A DNA stretch of 64,000 nt from contig NZ_CP106798.1 in assembly GCF_025642155.1 (NCBI RefSeq), positions 8,618,001 through 8,682,000 on the forward strand, given 5' to 3'. The notes under the pieces are model-generated. The model did not search any database. It saw only the letters and a program-made list of their open reading frames with translations, and was not told where the DNA came from. Below, piece by piece: positions 8,806-18,300 of the stretch. Numbering within the stretch: the first letter of the stretch is position 1; the number at the start of each line of letters is the position of its first letter. A program made the position numbers and the translations under genes. Source of the DNA: Streptomyces sp. HUAS 15-9. Its GTDB lineage: Bacteria > Actinomycetota > Actinomycetes > Streptomycetales > Streptomycetaceae.

Positions 8806-10546
8806 CTGAACTCTCCTTGCTCTCGGTGCCGTTGGTGCTCTCGGTGATTTCGGTGAAGGACTGGAACGGAAGGAACGGCGGGATCTCCCGCGGGTCGCAG
8901 TCCACCGCGACGAACGCGGGGCCGCCGCGTGCGTTGCCGCGCAGCAGTGCCGTGCGCAGGTGCGCCGCGTCGACGGCTCCCGTGGCCTTCAGCGACGGGA
9001 AGGCGGCGGCCACTCCGGCGGCCAGGTCGGTCGGGGCGAACAGGTCGTCGTCGCGGACGCCGCCCTGGAGGAACTCCTCGCGCAGTGCGCACATGGCGTG
9101 GGCGTTGTTGTTGAAGATCACGAACGTCACGGGTGCGTCGTACTCCACGGCGGTGTGCACTTCCATCCCGTGCATGAAGAAGGCCCCGTCGCCGGCGAGG
9201 ACGTAGGTGCGTCGGCCGGTGGCGAGCGCGGCGCCGATGCCCGCGCCGAAGGTGTAGCCCATGCCCCCCATGCCGACCGCCACCACGAAGCGGCCGTGGC
9301 GCGGCGCCGGGAGCAGATGGACCGCGCTGGCCCCCGCGTTGCCGGCGTCCACGAAGACGTGTGCGTCCTGGGGGAGTGCCGCCTGCACCGCGGCGACCGC
9401 CTGGCCGTAGGGGACGGCTCGGCCACGGGTCTCGGCAGGCGGGCCCGGCATGGGAGCGGGACGGGGGCCGGCGTGCGGCGGACAGGGACGTGCGCGGGGC
9501 GGCAGGCGGGCGGTCACCGCGCGCAGCGCGTCGCGCAGATTCCCACCCAGCGCGATGCCTGGCACGAACGGTGGTTCGGGGCCCAGGCAGACGACGTCGG
9601 TGGTGGCCAGGGCCCCGTCGAGGCCACCGCGTGCCAGCAGCGGCAGCCGGGTACCGGCCAGCAGGCACAGGTCGGCCCGCCGCAGACAGTCCTCGACGTT
9701 GGCATGGCCCATCACCCCGGCCACGCCGGCGAATCGGGGATCATGATTGTCGAAGACGTCCTTGGCGTCCGGGGTGACCGCCACCCATGCCCCCAGGCGC
9801 TGGGCCAGTTCGGCCAGATCCCCGCGCGCGTCGTCGGCGGCAACACCCTCACCAGCGATGACGAGGATACGACCAGCCCCGCGAAGGGCGTCCGACACGG
9901 CGCTGACGGCAGCTGCGTCGAGCCGGGTCGCGGATGCCGTCGCGCAGCCGCCCGGCATCGGTGCCATGTCGCGGGCGGGCACCTGGATCCGCGCCTGCTG
10001 CACGTCCTTGGGCAGCAACAGCACGGCCGGCCCGCGTGGATCGTCCTGTGCCGCCGCAACCGCCAGGGGCAGCAACTCCGTGAGCGAGTCCGCGTCATCG
10101 ACCCGGGCGCAGAACCGGGAGACGGGTGCGAAGACCTCCCGTGCGTCGAAGGAACCCGCCTTGCCGCTGGAGTCCTGGAACGCGCCGTGGCCTTCCTGGC
10201 CGGTCGGCGGCTGACCCACCAGGGCCAGCACGGGCACCCGGGAGGCGTACGCCTCCGCCAGGCCCGGTACGAGATTCATCGCCCCGCCGCCCGAGGTGGC
10301 GGCAACGACGCCGAGGCGCCCGGTGGTGCGGGCGTATCCGTCGGCCATGGTGACGGCGGAGAACTCGTGCTTGGCGACGACGCTGCGCACGGCGCCGCCG
10401 CGGTGCACGGCGTCGTACAGGTCCTCGATGTTCGCGCCGCCGACGCCGAACATGTGGGTGACGCCGACCCTGGCGAGTTCCCCGGCCAGATGGTCGACCA
10501 GGCGTACTGTTTCCGCCTCGCGTAATTCCGAGGTCGCGGTGGTCAT
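8777..10546 (-). CDS. ThDP-dependent (acetolactate-synthase-like) carboligase/decarboxylase
   Basis: A 589-residue three-domain thiamine-diphosphate enzyme. The N-terminal PYR domain has the catalytic Glu in AKHEFSAVTMADGYAR near residue 62. A central domain follows. The C-terminal PP domain has the ThDP/Mg motif GDGAFFMHG leading to FVIFNNNAHAM near residue 490. It resembles acetolactate synthase-type and 2-oxoacid decarboxylase-type enzymes but is not in an ilv operon and lacks a small subunit neighbour. It likely activates a 2-oxoacid to an aldehyde or acyloin for the downstream KASIII-like and aminotransferase enzymes (inference). Its ATG overlaps the regulator stop as ATGA. Confidence 0.85.
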   Translation of the reverse strand: MTTATSELREAETVRLVDHLAGELARVGVTHMFGVGGANIEDLYDAVHRGGAVRSVVAKHEFSAVTMADGYARTTGRLGVVAATSGGGAMNLVPGLAEAYASRVPVLALVGQPPTGQEGHGAFQDSSGKAGSFDAREVFAPVSRFCARVDDADSLTELLPLAVAAAQDDPRGPAVLLLPKDVQQARIQVPARDMAPMPGGCATASATRLDAAAVSAVSDALRGAGRILVIAGEGVAADDARGDLAELAQRLGAWVAVTPDAKDVFDNHDPRFAGVAGVMGHANVEDCLRRADLCLLAGTRLPLLARGGLDGALATTDVVCLGPEPPFVPGIALGGNLRDALRAVTARLPPRARPCPPHAGPRPAPMPGPPAETRGRAVPYGQAVAAVQAALPQDAHVFVDAGNAGASAVHLLPAPRHGRFVVAVGMGGMGYTFGAGIGAALATGRRTYVLAGDGAFFMHGMEVHTAVEYDAPVTFVIFNNNAHAMCALREEFLQGGVRDDDLFAPTDLAAGVAAAFPSLKATGAVDAAHLRTALLRGNARGGPAFVAVDCDPREIPPFLPFQSFTEITESTNGTESKESSDERGVVHVG

Positions 10547-11565
10547 GCGGGGCTGCCCTCCCTCTCGTGGTGCCGGTCGATGAGCCCGGATGGCGAGATG
10601 ACCTGAAAGCGGTGCCGGTATTCCTTGGGGGTGAGTCCCAGGGTTCGTCCGAAGGAGCGGAAGAACGTCTCGGTGGCGGCGAATCCGCAGCGGCCGGCTA
10701 TCTGGCTGATCGTCAGGTCGGTGGTCTCCAGCAGTTCGCGTGCGCGGGCGATACGCGTCCGCTCGACGTACTGGCCGGGTGTCGTGCCCACTTCACGCCG
10801 GAAGACCCGGGCGAAGTTGCGGTGACTCATGTTGGCCTGCCGCGCGATCTCGGCCACGGGCAGTGGGTTGTCCAGGTTGCCGAGAATCCACTCCTGTGCC
10901 GCCCGGATCGGTGGATGGTCGGCCAACTGGGCGTCGAGGACCGCGCTGTACTGGGACTGTCCTCCGTGCCGCTTGAGGAACAGCACCAGAAACCGTGCCG
11001 TCTCCAACGCGAGTGCCGATCCGTGATCCGCCTCCACGAGGGCCAGTGCCATGTCGATTCCCGTCGACACGCCCGCGGAGGTCACGAAGGGCCCGTCCCA
11101 GACGAAGATCGGCTCGGCGTCCACCGTCACATCCGGATAGCGGCGCGCCATCGTCTCGCTGTACGCCCAGTGGGTGGTGGCGCGTCTGCCGTCGAGGAGA
11201 CCCGCCTCGGCCAGCAGGAAGGATCCCCCGCATACGGAGGCGACTCTGCGCGACCGGGCCGCTGCCCGGCCGATCCAGGACACGAGCGCCCGGTCCCGGA
11301 GTGCGCTGTCGAGACTCCATCCGCCCGGCACGAGGAGTGTGTCGATCGGGCCCTGCCCCGCCTCCAGCGGCGAGGCCTCGATCACCACCCCCGAACTCAT
11401 GCGCACCCGTGGTGCGTCGGCGGAGACGAAGTCGGTCCGGTAAGGGGTCCCCGAGGGCCCCAGGAGCCGGTTCGCCGTATCGAAAACTTCAATCGGTCCG
11501 GTGATGTCCAGGGCCATGGCACCTGCGTACACCACCACAACAACACGTCGCTCCAACACAGTCAC
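10543..11565 (-). CDS. GlxA-type AraC-family regulator (DJ-1/PfpI + HTH), first gene of operon
   Basis: About 340 residues. The N-terminal half is a DJ-1/PfpI class I glutamine-amidotransferase-like domain (ALDITGPIEVFD near the start; ASVCGGSFLLAEAGLL holds the nucleophile-elbow Cys). The C-terminal half is two AraC helix-turn-helix motifs (ISQIAGRCGFAATETFFRSF). The domain order is that of GlxA/FtrA-type regulators, usually activators that sense a small molecule. GTG at 11565 or the in-frame GTG at 11559 (ACAGGG a suitable distance ahead) fits better than the far upstream ATG at 11703. As the leading gene of the TPP-SRPBCC-KASIII-HisC operon, it is the likely pathway regulator. Confidence 0.83.
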   Translation of the reverse strand: MTVLERRVVVVVYAGAMALDITGPIEVFDTANRLLGPSGTPYRTDFVSADAPRVRMSSGVVIEASPLEAGQGPIDTLLVPGGWSLDSALRDRALVSWIGRAAARSRRVASVCGGSFLLAEAGLLDGRRATTHWAYSETMARRYPDVTVDAEPIFVWDGPFVTSAGVSTGIDMALALVEADHGSALALETARFLVLFLKRHGGQSQYSAVLDAQLADHPPIRAAQEWILGNLDNPLPVAEIARQANMSHRNFARVFRREVGTTPGQYVERTRIARARELLETTDLTISQIAGRCGFAATETFFRSFGRTLGLTPKEYRHRFQVISPSGLIDRHHEREGSPA

Positions 11566-11771
11566 ACCCTGTATCGAATGACGCACTGGCTGCAATGACA
11601 GATTACTGACGTATCCGGCCAACAAGCGGTGCGGAACGGTCAGAAACGGCGCTGGCAAGGCAGTTCGTGCACCGAGCAGGCAGCACTGGGTGAGACAGTT
11701 CACAGGACGTTGGTGGTTGGGCGGCCCCAGGGCGCCAGGAGTGCGGGGTGAAGTACAGGCCAGGCGGGCCG

Positions 11772-12428
11772 CTATCCGCCCGGAGTCACGAGCCCCGATT
11801 CGTACGCCACCACGACCGCCTGTGCCCTGCTGTCCAGGTCCAGTTTCGTCATCGTGCGGTTGAGGTGGGTCTTGACGGTCGCCTCGCTGATGAAGAGGCG
11901 TTCGGCGATCTCCAGGTTGGACAGGCCGCGTGCGATCAGTTTCAGGACCTCGAGCTCGCGGGAGGTCAACGCATCGAGATCGGCGGGCTGTTCGCAGGCG
12001 GACTGCCGGGCGTACGCCTCGACGAGGCGTCGGGTGATGCTGGGCGCGAAGAGCGCATCGCCACCGCTGACCGCGGCCACGGCGGCGAGCAGCCGTTCCG
12101 GCCCGGAGTCCTTGAGCAGAAACCCGGAGGCTCCGGCGCGCAGCGCCCCGAACACGTACTCGTCGAGGTCGAAGGTGGTCAGCACGAGGATCCTGGGCGC
12201 GGGGCCGGCGGCCGTGGCGAGGATGCGTTCGGTGGCGTCGATGCCGTTCATGCCGGGCATCCGGATGTCCATCAGAATCACATCGGGGACGGTCGCGGCG
12301 GCGAGCGCCACGGCCTCCGCACCGTCGCTCGCCTCGCCGACCACCTCGATGCCGGGTGCGGCACGCAGCAGCCCCACCAGTCCGGCTCGGATGAGGAACT
12401 GGTCGTCGACGACGAGCACGGTGGTCAT
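11772..12428 (-). CDS. NarL/DesR-type response regulator
   Basis: A 218-residue protein with a receiver domain (VVDDQFLIRAG; phosphoacceptor Asp in VILMDIRMPGMNG, near residue 53; Lys in FLLKDSG) and a LuxR-type HTH (LTSRELEVLKLIARGLSNLE). Its ATG overlaps the stop of the histidine kinase gene as ATGA, so the two are one operon. It probably controls a promoter in response to an envelope or membrane signal. No adjacent ABC transporter is present, unlike the second pair near 28 kb. Confidence 0.92.
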   Translation of the reverse strand: MTTVLVVDDQFLIRAGLVGLLRAAPGIEVVGEASDGAEAVALAAATVPDVILMDIRMPGMNGIDATERILATAAGPAPRILVLTTFDLDEYVFGALRAGASGFLLKDSGPERLLAAVAAVSGGDALFAPSITRRLVEAYARQSACEQPADLDALTSRELEVLKLIARGLSNLEIAERLFISEATVKTHLNRTMTKLDLDSRAQAVVVAYESGLVTPGG

Positions 12429-13576
12429 GTGATGGTGTCGTCCCCCTGCGCTGCGGCTCGCGCGGAGGTCGGCAGGGTCAGCCGCACGGCGAAGCCGCCT
12501 TGATCACGTGGGCCGGTGCTGATCCGCCCGCCGTAGAGCTTGGCCCGTTCACGCATGCCAATCAAGCCGTGCCCGCCGTCGGTTCGTACTCTGTCCGGAA
12601 TCACCCCCTCTCCGTCGTCAATGACCGAAACGATCACCTGATGCGGTTCATACCTCAGCCGCACCTGCGCACTGGCTCCCGGTGCGTGTTTCAGAACGTT
12701 GGTGAGCGCCTCCTGCACCACCCGGTAGGCGCACAGTTCGACGCCCGGGGCGAGCGGGCGCGGCGTGCCCTCGATGGTCAGGGCGACCGGGACGCCGCCG
12801 GCGCGGACGCGTTCGGCCATCTCGTCGAGGCGCGCGAGGCCGGGCATGGGACCGGCCGGCACGTCGTCGTCGGCGGCGCGCAGCACCGTGAGCATGCGGC
12901 GCAGCTCTTCGAGAGCCTCCTTGCCGGTGGCGTCTATGGTGTCGAGCGCGGCACGCGCGGTCGGGCGGTCGGTGTCGAAGACGAACCGGGCCAGACCGGT
13001 CTGCACCGAGATCACAGACATATGGTGAGCGACCACGTCGTGGAGTTCGCGTGCGATCCGGCCGCGTTCCTCCGCAACCTCGCGCCGGGCCCGCTCGGCC
13101 TGCTCCCGGCGGAGCTGCCGGGTCAGTTTCGCCGAGCGGCGCGCGACGACACCGAACCGCCACAGCACCGCCGGATAGACCACGGCCTGACCGACGACGG
13201 ACGGCCAGCCGACGGTGTGACTCAGGGCGCCCGCGTAGATCCACACCCCGCCCATCAGGCCCGCGCACGGCACGGAGACGCGCACGGGACGCAGGGAGGC
13301 GACCGTGTACACGGCGAGCATGGGGCCGAAGCTGCACACCACAGGCCAGTAGCCGGCAGTGATGTACACCAGCCAGGCCGCGTGCACCAGGCAGCAGACC
13401 ACGACAGGGGCCAGGCTGCGGAGCACGAGCGGCAGATGGACCAGGACCACCAGCGCATAGGCGGTCGCATCGAGCGGGTTCTGCCCCTGGCGCGTGGCCT
13501 CCGGCCCCAGCAGGAGGGCCACGCTGGTCAGCGCCGCCGCGATCAGTGTGTCGACGGCGAGGGGGCGGATCCGCAC
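12425..13576 (-). CDS. DesK-type sensor histidine kinase
   Basis: About 383 residues with several hydrophobic membrane segments in the first 145 residues, a coiled linker rich in R and E (residues 148-172), the HisKA_3 dimerisation box RELHDVVAHHMSVI with His179, and a HATPase_c domain (YRVVQEALTNVLKHAPG; GHGLIGMRERAKLYGG). The start is taken at the GTG at 13576 because the region before it is Pro/Gly-rich and holds the putative promoter. The annotated frame remains open to 13765. It partners with the overlapping response regulator. Confidence 0.87.
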   Translation of the reverse strand: MRIRPLAVDTLIAAALTSVALLLGPEATRQGQNPLDATAYALVVLVHLPLVLRSLAPVVVCCLVHAAWLVYITAGYWPVVCSFGPMLAVYTVASLRPVRVSVPCAGLMGGVWIYAGALSHTVGWPSVVGQAVVYPAVLWRFGVVARRSAKLTRQLRREQAERARREVAEERGRIARELHDVVAHHMSVISVQTGLARFVFDTDRPTARAALDTIDATGKEALEELRRMLTVLRAADDDVPAGPMPGLARLDEMAERVRAGGVPVALTIEGTPRPLAPGVELCAYRVVQEALTNVLKHAPGASAQVRLRYEPHQVIVSVIDDGEGVIPDRVRTDGGHGLIGMRERAKLYGGRISTGPRDQGGFAVRLTLPTSARAAAQGDDTIT

Positions 13577-13615
13577 GGTGGCAGCGTAACGCCGGCCCGG
13601 CGGGTGGGCGTCAAC

Positions 13616-13635
13616 CTTCCGCGGTACCACGGAAG
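13616..13635. promoter_or_regulatory. Near-palindrome upstream of the two-component operon
   Basis: CTTCCGCGGTACCACGGAAG is an inverted repeat (one mismatched pair) centred 50 bases upstream of the kinase start. Its core, on the minus strand GTGGTACCGCGG, occurs again upstream of the ABC-transporter/two-component operon near 31.48 kb. It is a candidate site for the DesR-like regulators. Downstream, towards 13849, a CTACCCCTGGGGTTT sequence resembles the sulfur-island operators but is imperfect. Confidence 0.45.
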
Positions 13636-13848
13636 TTGTAGGAAGCGGGCGGCTACCGCGTACGACTCGGCAGGACGTCGGGGCCCCTCCTGCAGGGGCC
13701 CCGACAGTCGCTGTGTGTGTACCCCCGTGGTTGACGCCTACCCCTGGGGTTTGCCGTGGTGTCAACCCTCTGCGGGATGTGCATCGACAAGGCCGCGCCT
13801 AGCTTCTTGTGCTGACCGCACCACACAACTCTCACCAGGGGGAAGAAG

Positions 13849-14334
13849 ATGCCAGGCATACAAAAGGCGGGGCTCGTCGCCGCGGCGGCGTTGGCCGGCC
13901 TCGCTGCGAGCATCGCACCGGCGGGCGCGGCCCAAGCTCCCGCAGCCGACCGCGCGGACGTTCAGAAGTTCGTCCTCAACGCCTCAGCGTCCGCAGCCGG
14001 CAGTGACGCTGCCGCGTCCTGCCGCAAGGCCATCACCCGGTTCAATCTCACCGGATACCGAGCCTGCGGCAGTGGTCGAGTCATGGACGTCGACTGGGAC
14101 CAGAACGGTTCACTCGACGAATCATTCGTCATCGCGCCCAACCGGGAGATCTGGCACATCTGGGCCCGGTCCGGCGGCTGGAAAGAGCTGCCCGGCGACG
14201 GTCGCGGTGACACCTTCTGGGGCTGGTCCCGGTACCGCAACGTCCGCTGCGTCGCGGTCTGGGCGGGTAGCACCGTGTGGGCCAACCCGTTCGACGGCTC
14301 ACGCTGGCGCGGCTGGGGGCGCGGTACTTGCTGA
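13849..14334 (+). CDS. Small secreted protein of unknown function
   Basis: A 161-residue protein with a signal peptide (about residues 1-28, ending AGAA). The mature part is rich in Trp and Arg at the C-terminus (EIWHIWARSGGWKEL; GSTVWANPFDGSRWRGW) and has four cysteines that could form disulfides. GGGGGAAGAAG lies just ahead of the ATG. I do not recognise the family. The gene is divergent from the two-component operon, is followed by a large hairpin, and is therefore monocistronic. Confidence 0.75.
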   Translation: MPGIQKAGLVAAAALAGLAASIAPAGAAQAPAADRADVQKFVLNASASAAGSDAAASCRKAITRFNLTGYRACGSGRVMDVDWDQNGSLDESFVIAPNREIWHIWARSGGWKELPGDGRGDTFWGWSRYRNVRCVAVWAGSTVWANPFDGSRWRGWGRGTC

Positions 14335-14353
14335 CGGTCGGCTGCAGTGACTG

Positions 14354-14423
14354 AAGCCGGTTCCCCCGCTCCATCCGCTCCTCGGGCAGCAGCCCGATGG
14401 AGTGGTCGAGGGGGAACCGGCTT
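14354..14423. terminator. Large structured hairpin after the secreted-protein gene
   Basis: A 14-bp perfect stem (AAGCCGGTTCCCCC at 14354-14367 with 14410-14423) encloses smaller inverted repeats (CTCCATC/GATGGAG and CGGGC/GCCCG). It begins 20 bases after the stop of the small secreted protein and lies between it and the converging lectin-like gene, so it probably ends transcription in both directions. Confidence 0.7.
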
Positions 14424-14488
14424 TCCCGCGCGTCGAGATACCCGCGCAAGGAGAAACGCCTCCACATCGCGGACCGGCTGCGGCGCCC

Positions 14489-14947
14489 TCAGACGAAGCG
14501 GACGATCCAGCGTTGCGAGGTGCCCCCGGTGCACACCGCGGTGGAGACCCGGTCGTTCGCCGTCCGAGCGAGGCACTTGTGGCTGACGCTGTTCTGAATC
14601 GTCCTGCCGGCCGTTGTCGAGCTGCTGATCTGCCACAGTGCTGCCTTGTCGGCAGCGGCACAGGGTTTCATGGTCAGTTGATCGTTGCGCAGCGTGAGGC
14701 ACAGTTTCGTTGCCACCTGGCGGAGCGCGGTGTACTCGTAGTCGTTGTCCCAGTGCCACTTCTGGTAGGCGCCCAGATTGCATGAGAAGACGTACGGGCC
14801 GTAGTCGGCTCGGAAGTCCAAGCAGGCCTTGCTTCCTGCTGAATTCTGGAACGCGGTGGTCACCGGTGCCGCGCTCGCCGGTGTACTGCTCAGGCCCACC
14901 GCGAGCCCGACGACCGCCCCCACGGCGGCCAGTCTTTTCAGAACCAC
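14489..14947 (-). CDS. Secreted ricin-B-type beta-trefoil lectin-like protein
   Basis: A 152-residue protein with a signal peptide (about residues 1-27, ASA-AP). The mature part is a single beta-trefoil: three QxW-like turns are visible (YQKWHW, ALWQISS and SQRWIV), with CLDF, CLTL and CLA-type beta strands and paired cysteines. Ricin B folds bind sugars. There is no fused enzyme domain, so it may be a free lectin or inhibitor. It starts with GTG behind a strong GGAGGA site. Confidence 0.8.
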   Translation of the reverse strand: MVLKRLAAVGAVVGLAVGLSSTPASAAPVTTAFQNSAGSKACLDFRADYGPYVFSCNLGAYQKWHWDNDYEYTALRQVATKLCLTLRNDQLTMKPCAAADKAALWQISSSTTAGRTIQNSVSHKCLARTANDRVSTAVCTGGTSQRWIVRFV

Positions 14948-15092
14948 GAGTTCCTCCTCCGCTCGACGCGTTCCGCCGGGATGCTACCGACAACTGGGTG
15001 CTCCTGGGCCCGGAGTGGAAGCCCCTTCCCCACTGTTGCCGATGGGGTACCGGGACGACGAGGCGTCCGGCACCCGACGGGTTCGCGAGGCG

Positions 15093-16133
15093 TCAGAGTA
15101 TGAGCAGGAGCCGCGTGTTCGCGACGAGCTTCCGGTTCACACTGGTGCTCTGCACGAAGATCGTGAAGTCGTCGTTGTGATCCGGCTTCACGCGAACCTC
15201 CACGTCCGGCAGGCCGAGCAGGGCTCGGGCCTCGGGCCCGGTGTACACCTTGTCGGTCTTCTTCTCCAGCACCGCGATCTGCTTCCGTGCCTGGATCTTC
15301 TCCGACTTGCTCAACTGGTAGAACGCGCCACCGGTACGGTAGGTGTGGCCGGACTCGACGACCCAGTCCCGGATCGCCGCGTCACGAGAGACCGGGATCA
15401 GCTCGTACTGCGACGGCTCCACCGGGGTGAGGCCGGCCGCCTTGATGGTGTCCTTGTTGACCGCCTCCGCCCCCATGGAGAACACCGCCCGCGATCCCCG
15501 GATGCCCTTGGTGCGGCCCACCATGAATTTTTCGGTGGCCTGACGGATGACCTGCCCGGCCTCCTCCAGCCCCTGTGTGCTCGTGGCGTCCCAGACGGCG
15601 ATGTTGTCCTTCGGGAAACCGCACTGCATGGCCTCGCGCTTGCCCATCTGGTCCGGCACGAGGACGGCCAGCGTCCAGTTGTCCTCCCGCGTCTCGATCA
15701 TGTCGGCCACGGCCTTGACCAGTTCACGCGGATCCCTGGTAGGGGCGTCCGGGCAGCGATGACTTGCGTTCTCCTGCCCGTCGGTGAGAATGAACGTCAG
15801 GAAGCTGTGGTCGCCGTAGAGTTGTGCTGTCTGCGCGAGCTCCCGCTGTGACTTCAGCGCGGCCGCCAGCAGAGCCGTCATGCCACCGACCCGGTACAGC
15901 TGCTTCAGCGACGGCATGCGCAGCACGTCCTTGTCGTAAATGACGCACTCCACCTTGTCGGCGAAGACGTACACCGTGACACGGGTTTCCTGGTCCAGTT
16001 CCCGTGACCGGCGGGCAAGATATGCGATCTGCTGGTCGGCGACCTCGACGACCTTGCGGCTCAGATGCGACATGGACGAACTGGCGTCCAGCACGAGAGC
16101 GACGTGATTGATGTAGTTCTGGCTTCCGGACAT
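15093..16133 (-). CDS. VWA-domain protein
   Basis: A 346-residue cytoplasmic protein. The von Willebrand A fold begins at residue 10: metal-ion site DASSSMS, the second MIDAS Thr in GGMTALLAAAL, and the third Asp in FILTDGQEN. After residue 200 is a conserved-looking tail without known motifs. Such stand-alone VWA proteins in streptomycetes are often associated with tellurium/stress-type or signalling loci, but none of those partners is adjacent here. Role unknown. Confidence 0.82.
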   Translation of the reverse strand: MSGSQNYINHVALVLDASSSMSHLSRKVVEVADQQIAYLARRSRELDQETRVTVYVFADKVECVIYDKDVLRMPSLKQLYRVGGMTALLAAALKSQRELAQTAQLYGDHSFLTFILTDGQENASHRCPDAPTRDPRELVKAVADMIETREDNWTLAVLVPDQMGKREAMQCGFPKDNIAVWDATSTQGLEEAGQVIRQATEKFMVGRTKGIRGSRAVFSMGAEAVNKDTIKAAGLTPVEPSQYELIPVSRDAAIRDWVVESGHTYRTGGAFYQLSKSEKIQARKQIAVLEKKTDKVYTGPEARALLGLPDVEVRVKPDHNDDFTIFVQSTSVNRKLVANTRLLLIL

Positions 16134-16228
16134 GACAGCTCCCCCTCTTTCCGATTCGATGCTCCTACCGTCTCACGCACCACTGACAATCGATCTCGAC
16201 TCCCAGGCGCCCAGCTGTTGTTCGCCGG

Positions 16229-17065
16229 TCAGCAGTACGGCGGCTGGTTGGTCAGGGACGCTGCCACTCGCATCCACACACCGAACAGCCGATACAGGCT
16301 GGGCAGCGTGCCCTGCGCCTGGACGGTCCGGGTGTCTGCCGAGGTGACGCCCGGAATCCCCAGGAGCGTCGAGGCCACTGAAGCCGACTGCCAGCGGACC
16401 GTGAGGGTGGACGGGGCCGTGGCGACGACCGGAGCCTTCAACGGCGTGGAGAGACCGGCGGCGACCGCCTCTTCGATCGCCGCACGTGCTTCTTCCGCCG
16501 GGCGCAGCTCTGCCGTGAACCGGTCCCGCGCACACTTCACGGCCACGGTCGTCACCGAGGCGTCCCATTCCGTCATCTCTGTGCAGGCACAGTCGTCACC
16601 GGTGAGGACCGTCACCGGCACACCGATGGCGGCCGCGGTGGCGTGAGCCAGACCGATCTCACCCACAGGCCGTCCGTCCAGCCACATGTCTTCGATCTCG
16701 TGCCCCATGAAGCTATGACTCAGTACGCCGAGCGCGCCGGCCCGTGAGTGGTAGCCGACGCAGATCATGGCGTCGTGCTCGGGGGCGAGGCCCTCGAGCA
16801 TGCCCATCTGTTTGGGCCTGCCGCGGATGAGGCGTGCCGCCGGGTGCAGCGACTCGGGCAGGAGGTTGCGCATCGGGCCGTGCGCGTCATTGACGGTGAT
16901 GTCCGTGGCACCGGCGGCGACGGCGCCCCTGACGGCAGCGTTGACGTCCTCCGCCATCATCAGCCGTCCACGCTCGTAGTCCCGGCCGCCCGGCTGGACA
17001 TCATCGGCATCCACAAGCCCGGTGACGCCTTCCATGTCCACACTGATGTAGATCCGCATGTGCAA
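16229..17065 (-). CDS. M55 family D-aminopeptidase (DppA-like)
   Basis: About 278 residues. The start IYISVDMEGVTGLVD holds the first zinc ligands (D, E). NDAHGPMRNLL and GYHSRAG follow, and the GHEIEDMWLDGRPVGE segment is typical of DppA-like D-aminopeptidases. These make decameric zinc enzymes that remove D-amino acids from short peptides, perhaps peptidoglycan fragments. No dpp transporter is adjacent. The ATG at 17059 is an alternative start two codons in. A 163-base gap separates it from the next plus-strand gene. Confidence 0.9.
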   Translation of the reverse strand: MHMRIYISVDMEGVTGLVDADDVQPGGRDYERGRLMMAEDVNAAVRGAVAAGATDITVNDAHGPMRNLLPESLHPAARLIRGRPKQMGMLEGLAPEHDAMICVGYHSRAGALGVLSHSFMGHEIEDMWLDGRPVGEIGLAHATAAAIGVPVTVLTGDDCACTEMTEWDASVTTVAVKCARDRFTAELRPAEEARAAIEEAVAAGLSTPLKAPVVATAPSTLTVRWQSASVASTLLGIPGVTSADTRTVQAQGTLPSLYRLFGVWMRVAASLTNQPPYC

Positions 17066-17265
17066 TCTCCTCCAGCTTGATCACTCAGGAGACGCCCGGC
17101 GTTCTTCCTCTGGTTCCTTCACCGGATCGCGATCGTCCGCACTCCCCGCGCCTCGGGCGCGAGCAACTCCCAAGGGGCCGTGGCCGAATCCCCAGGAGCG
17201 GCTACACTGCCGCGAAGTCGTCAGGCGGCGCAGTAACTGGCCGGAAAAGAACGGTGGGAGAGGCC

Positions 17266-18262
17266 ATGGCAACGGGGGGATGGGGCCCCGGACCCGGCGC
17301 GGGGCAACCGGGCGGCAACGGACCGGGCGGTCAGGGCTGGGGCGCTCCGCACGGGCCGACGCCCAATGGCCCCAACAGCCCCTACGGCCCGCCAACGGCG
17401 GCAACCCGTACGGTCCGTCCGCCCCGAACCCGTATCCGAACGCGAACCCGTACCCCTACGGCCCGCAGCCCGGCGCGCCCGTTCCGGTCGCCCGCCGCCG
17501 CAGTTGCCTGTGGTACGTCTCGCCCGTCTTCCTCGCGGTCGCCATCCTGCGCTCCGCGCACCGCGTGGCCACCAAGCTCTTCGTGCACGAGAGCGGGGAC
17601 CGGTTCGTGGACCGCACCGTGGACCGTGTCCAGGTGGCACGCACGGTGCTCGGTGTGCTGGCCACCCTCGCGCTGATCCTGGTCTACGGCGTGGAGAAGG
17701 ACCGCTGGGGGAACGCGGCGGAGGAGGGCCTGGCCAACGCGATCGTCACGCCGCTCGTGCTGATCTGCGCCGGGCCGCTGGTCATCCTGGGATTCATCCT
17801 CTACGCGCCCCCGCATCTGCGACCGCACCTGCGTTCCCGGCTGGGCGCCCCGCTCAAGGCGGTCGGCTGGTACGTGCTGACCCTGGTCGTCCTCGCCACG
17901 ACCATCTACCTCGCGGGCGGCACCAGTCTCAAGGACCACTTGCACGGCCGGCAGGCGCTGCCGTTCGCCCTGATGGTGATGGTCGCCATCTTCTGGGGCT
18001 GCCCTTCCTCTTCCTGGCGTCCCTGTACTCCGCACGCAGCGCCTTCAACACCGCCCATGTCCACCCGATGCTGCCGCCCGTGGTCACCGGCGTCCTGGTC
18101 TGCGTGCTTGCCATGTTCAACCTGATCGGCAATGGCATGCCGGACGGCCCGCGGGTGGCCCAGTTCTGCTCACTGCTCGGCGGGCCGCTGTCGGTGACCG
18201 CGATCTCGGCGTGGGAGATGCGGCGCCTGCGCACCCGCTTCGGAGTCACCGTCCGGGGCTGA
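17266..18262 (+). pseudogene. Pro/Gly/Asn-rich multi-pass membrane protein, two frameshifts
   Basis: Three reading frames join into one protein. An N-terminal PGGNGPGGQGW / NGPNSPYGPP low-complexity part starts at 17266. The frame then shifts at about 17390, where the low-complexity run continues (NPYGPSAPNPYPNANPYPYG) into a membrane core with about six segments. A second shift at the GGGG run 17995-17998 leads to LPFLFLASLYSARSAFNTAH and the end at 18262. Each shift corresponds to one missing base in a G/C-rich run, and the protein around both is well preserved, so sequence error is as likely as decay. The function of this actinobacterial membrane protein type is unknown to me. Confidence 0.7.
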
Positions 18263-18300
18263 GCCGCAGCGGCGTCACGTCAAGGCCGGGAGAGAGTTCC

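Noticed and set aside
13735..13755. CTACCCCTGGGGTTT as a twelfth CstR operator
   Set aside because: One arm is imperfect, it is 36 kb from the sulfur island, and neither neighbour is a sulfur gene.
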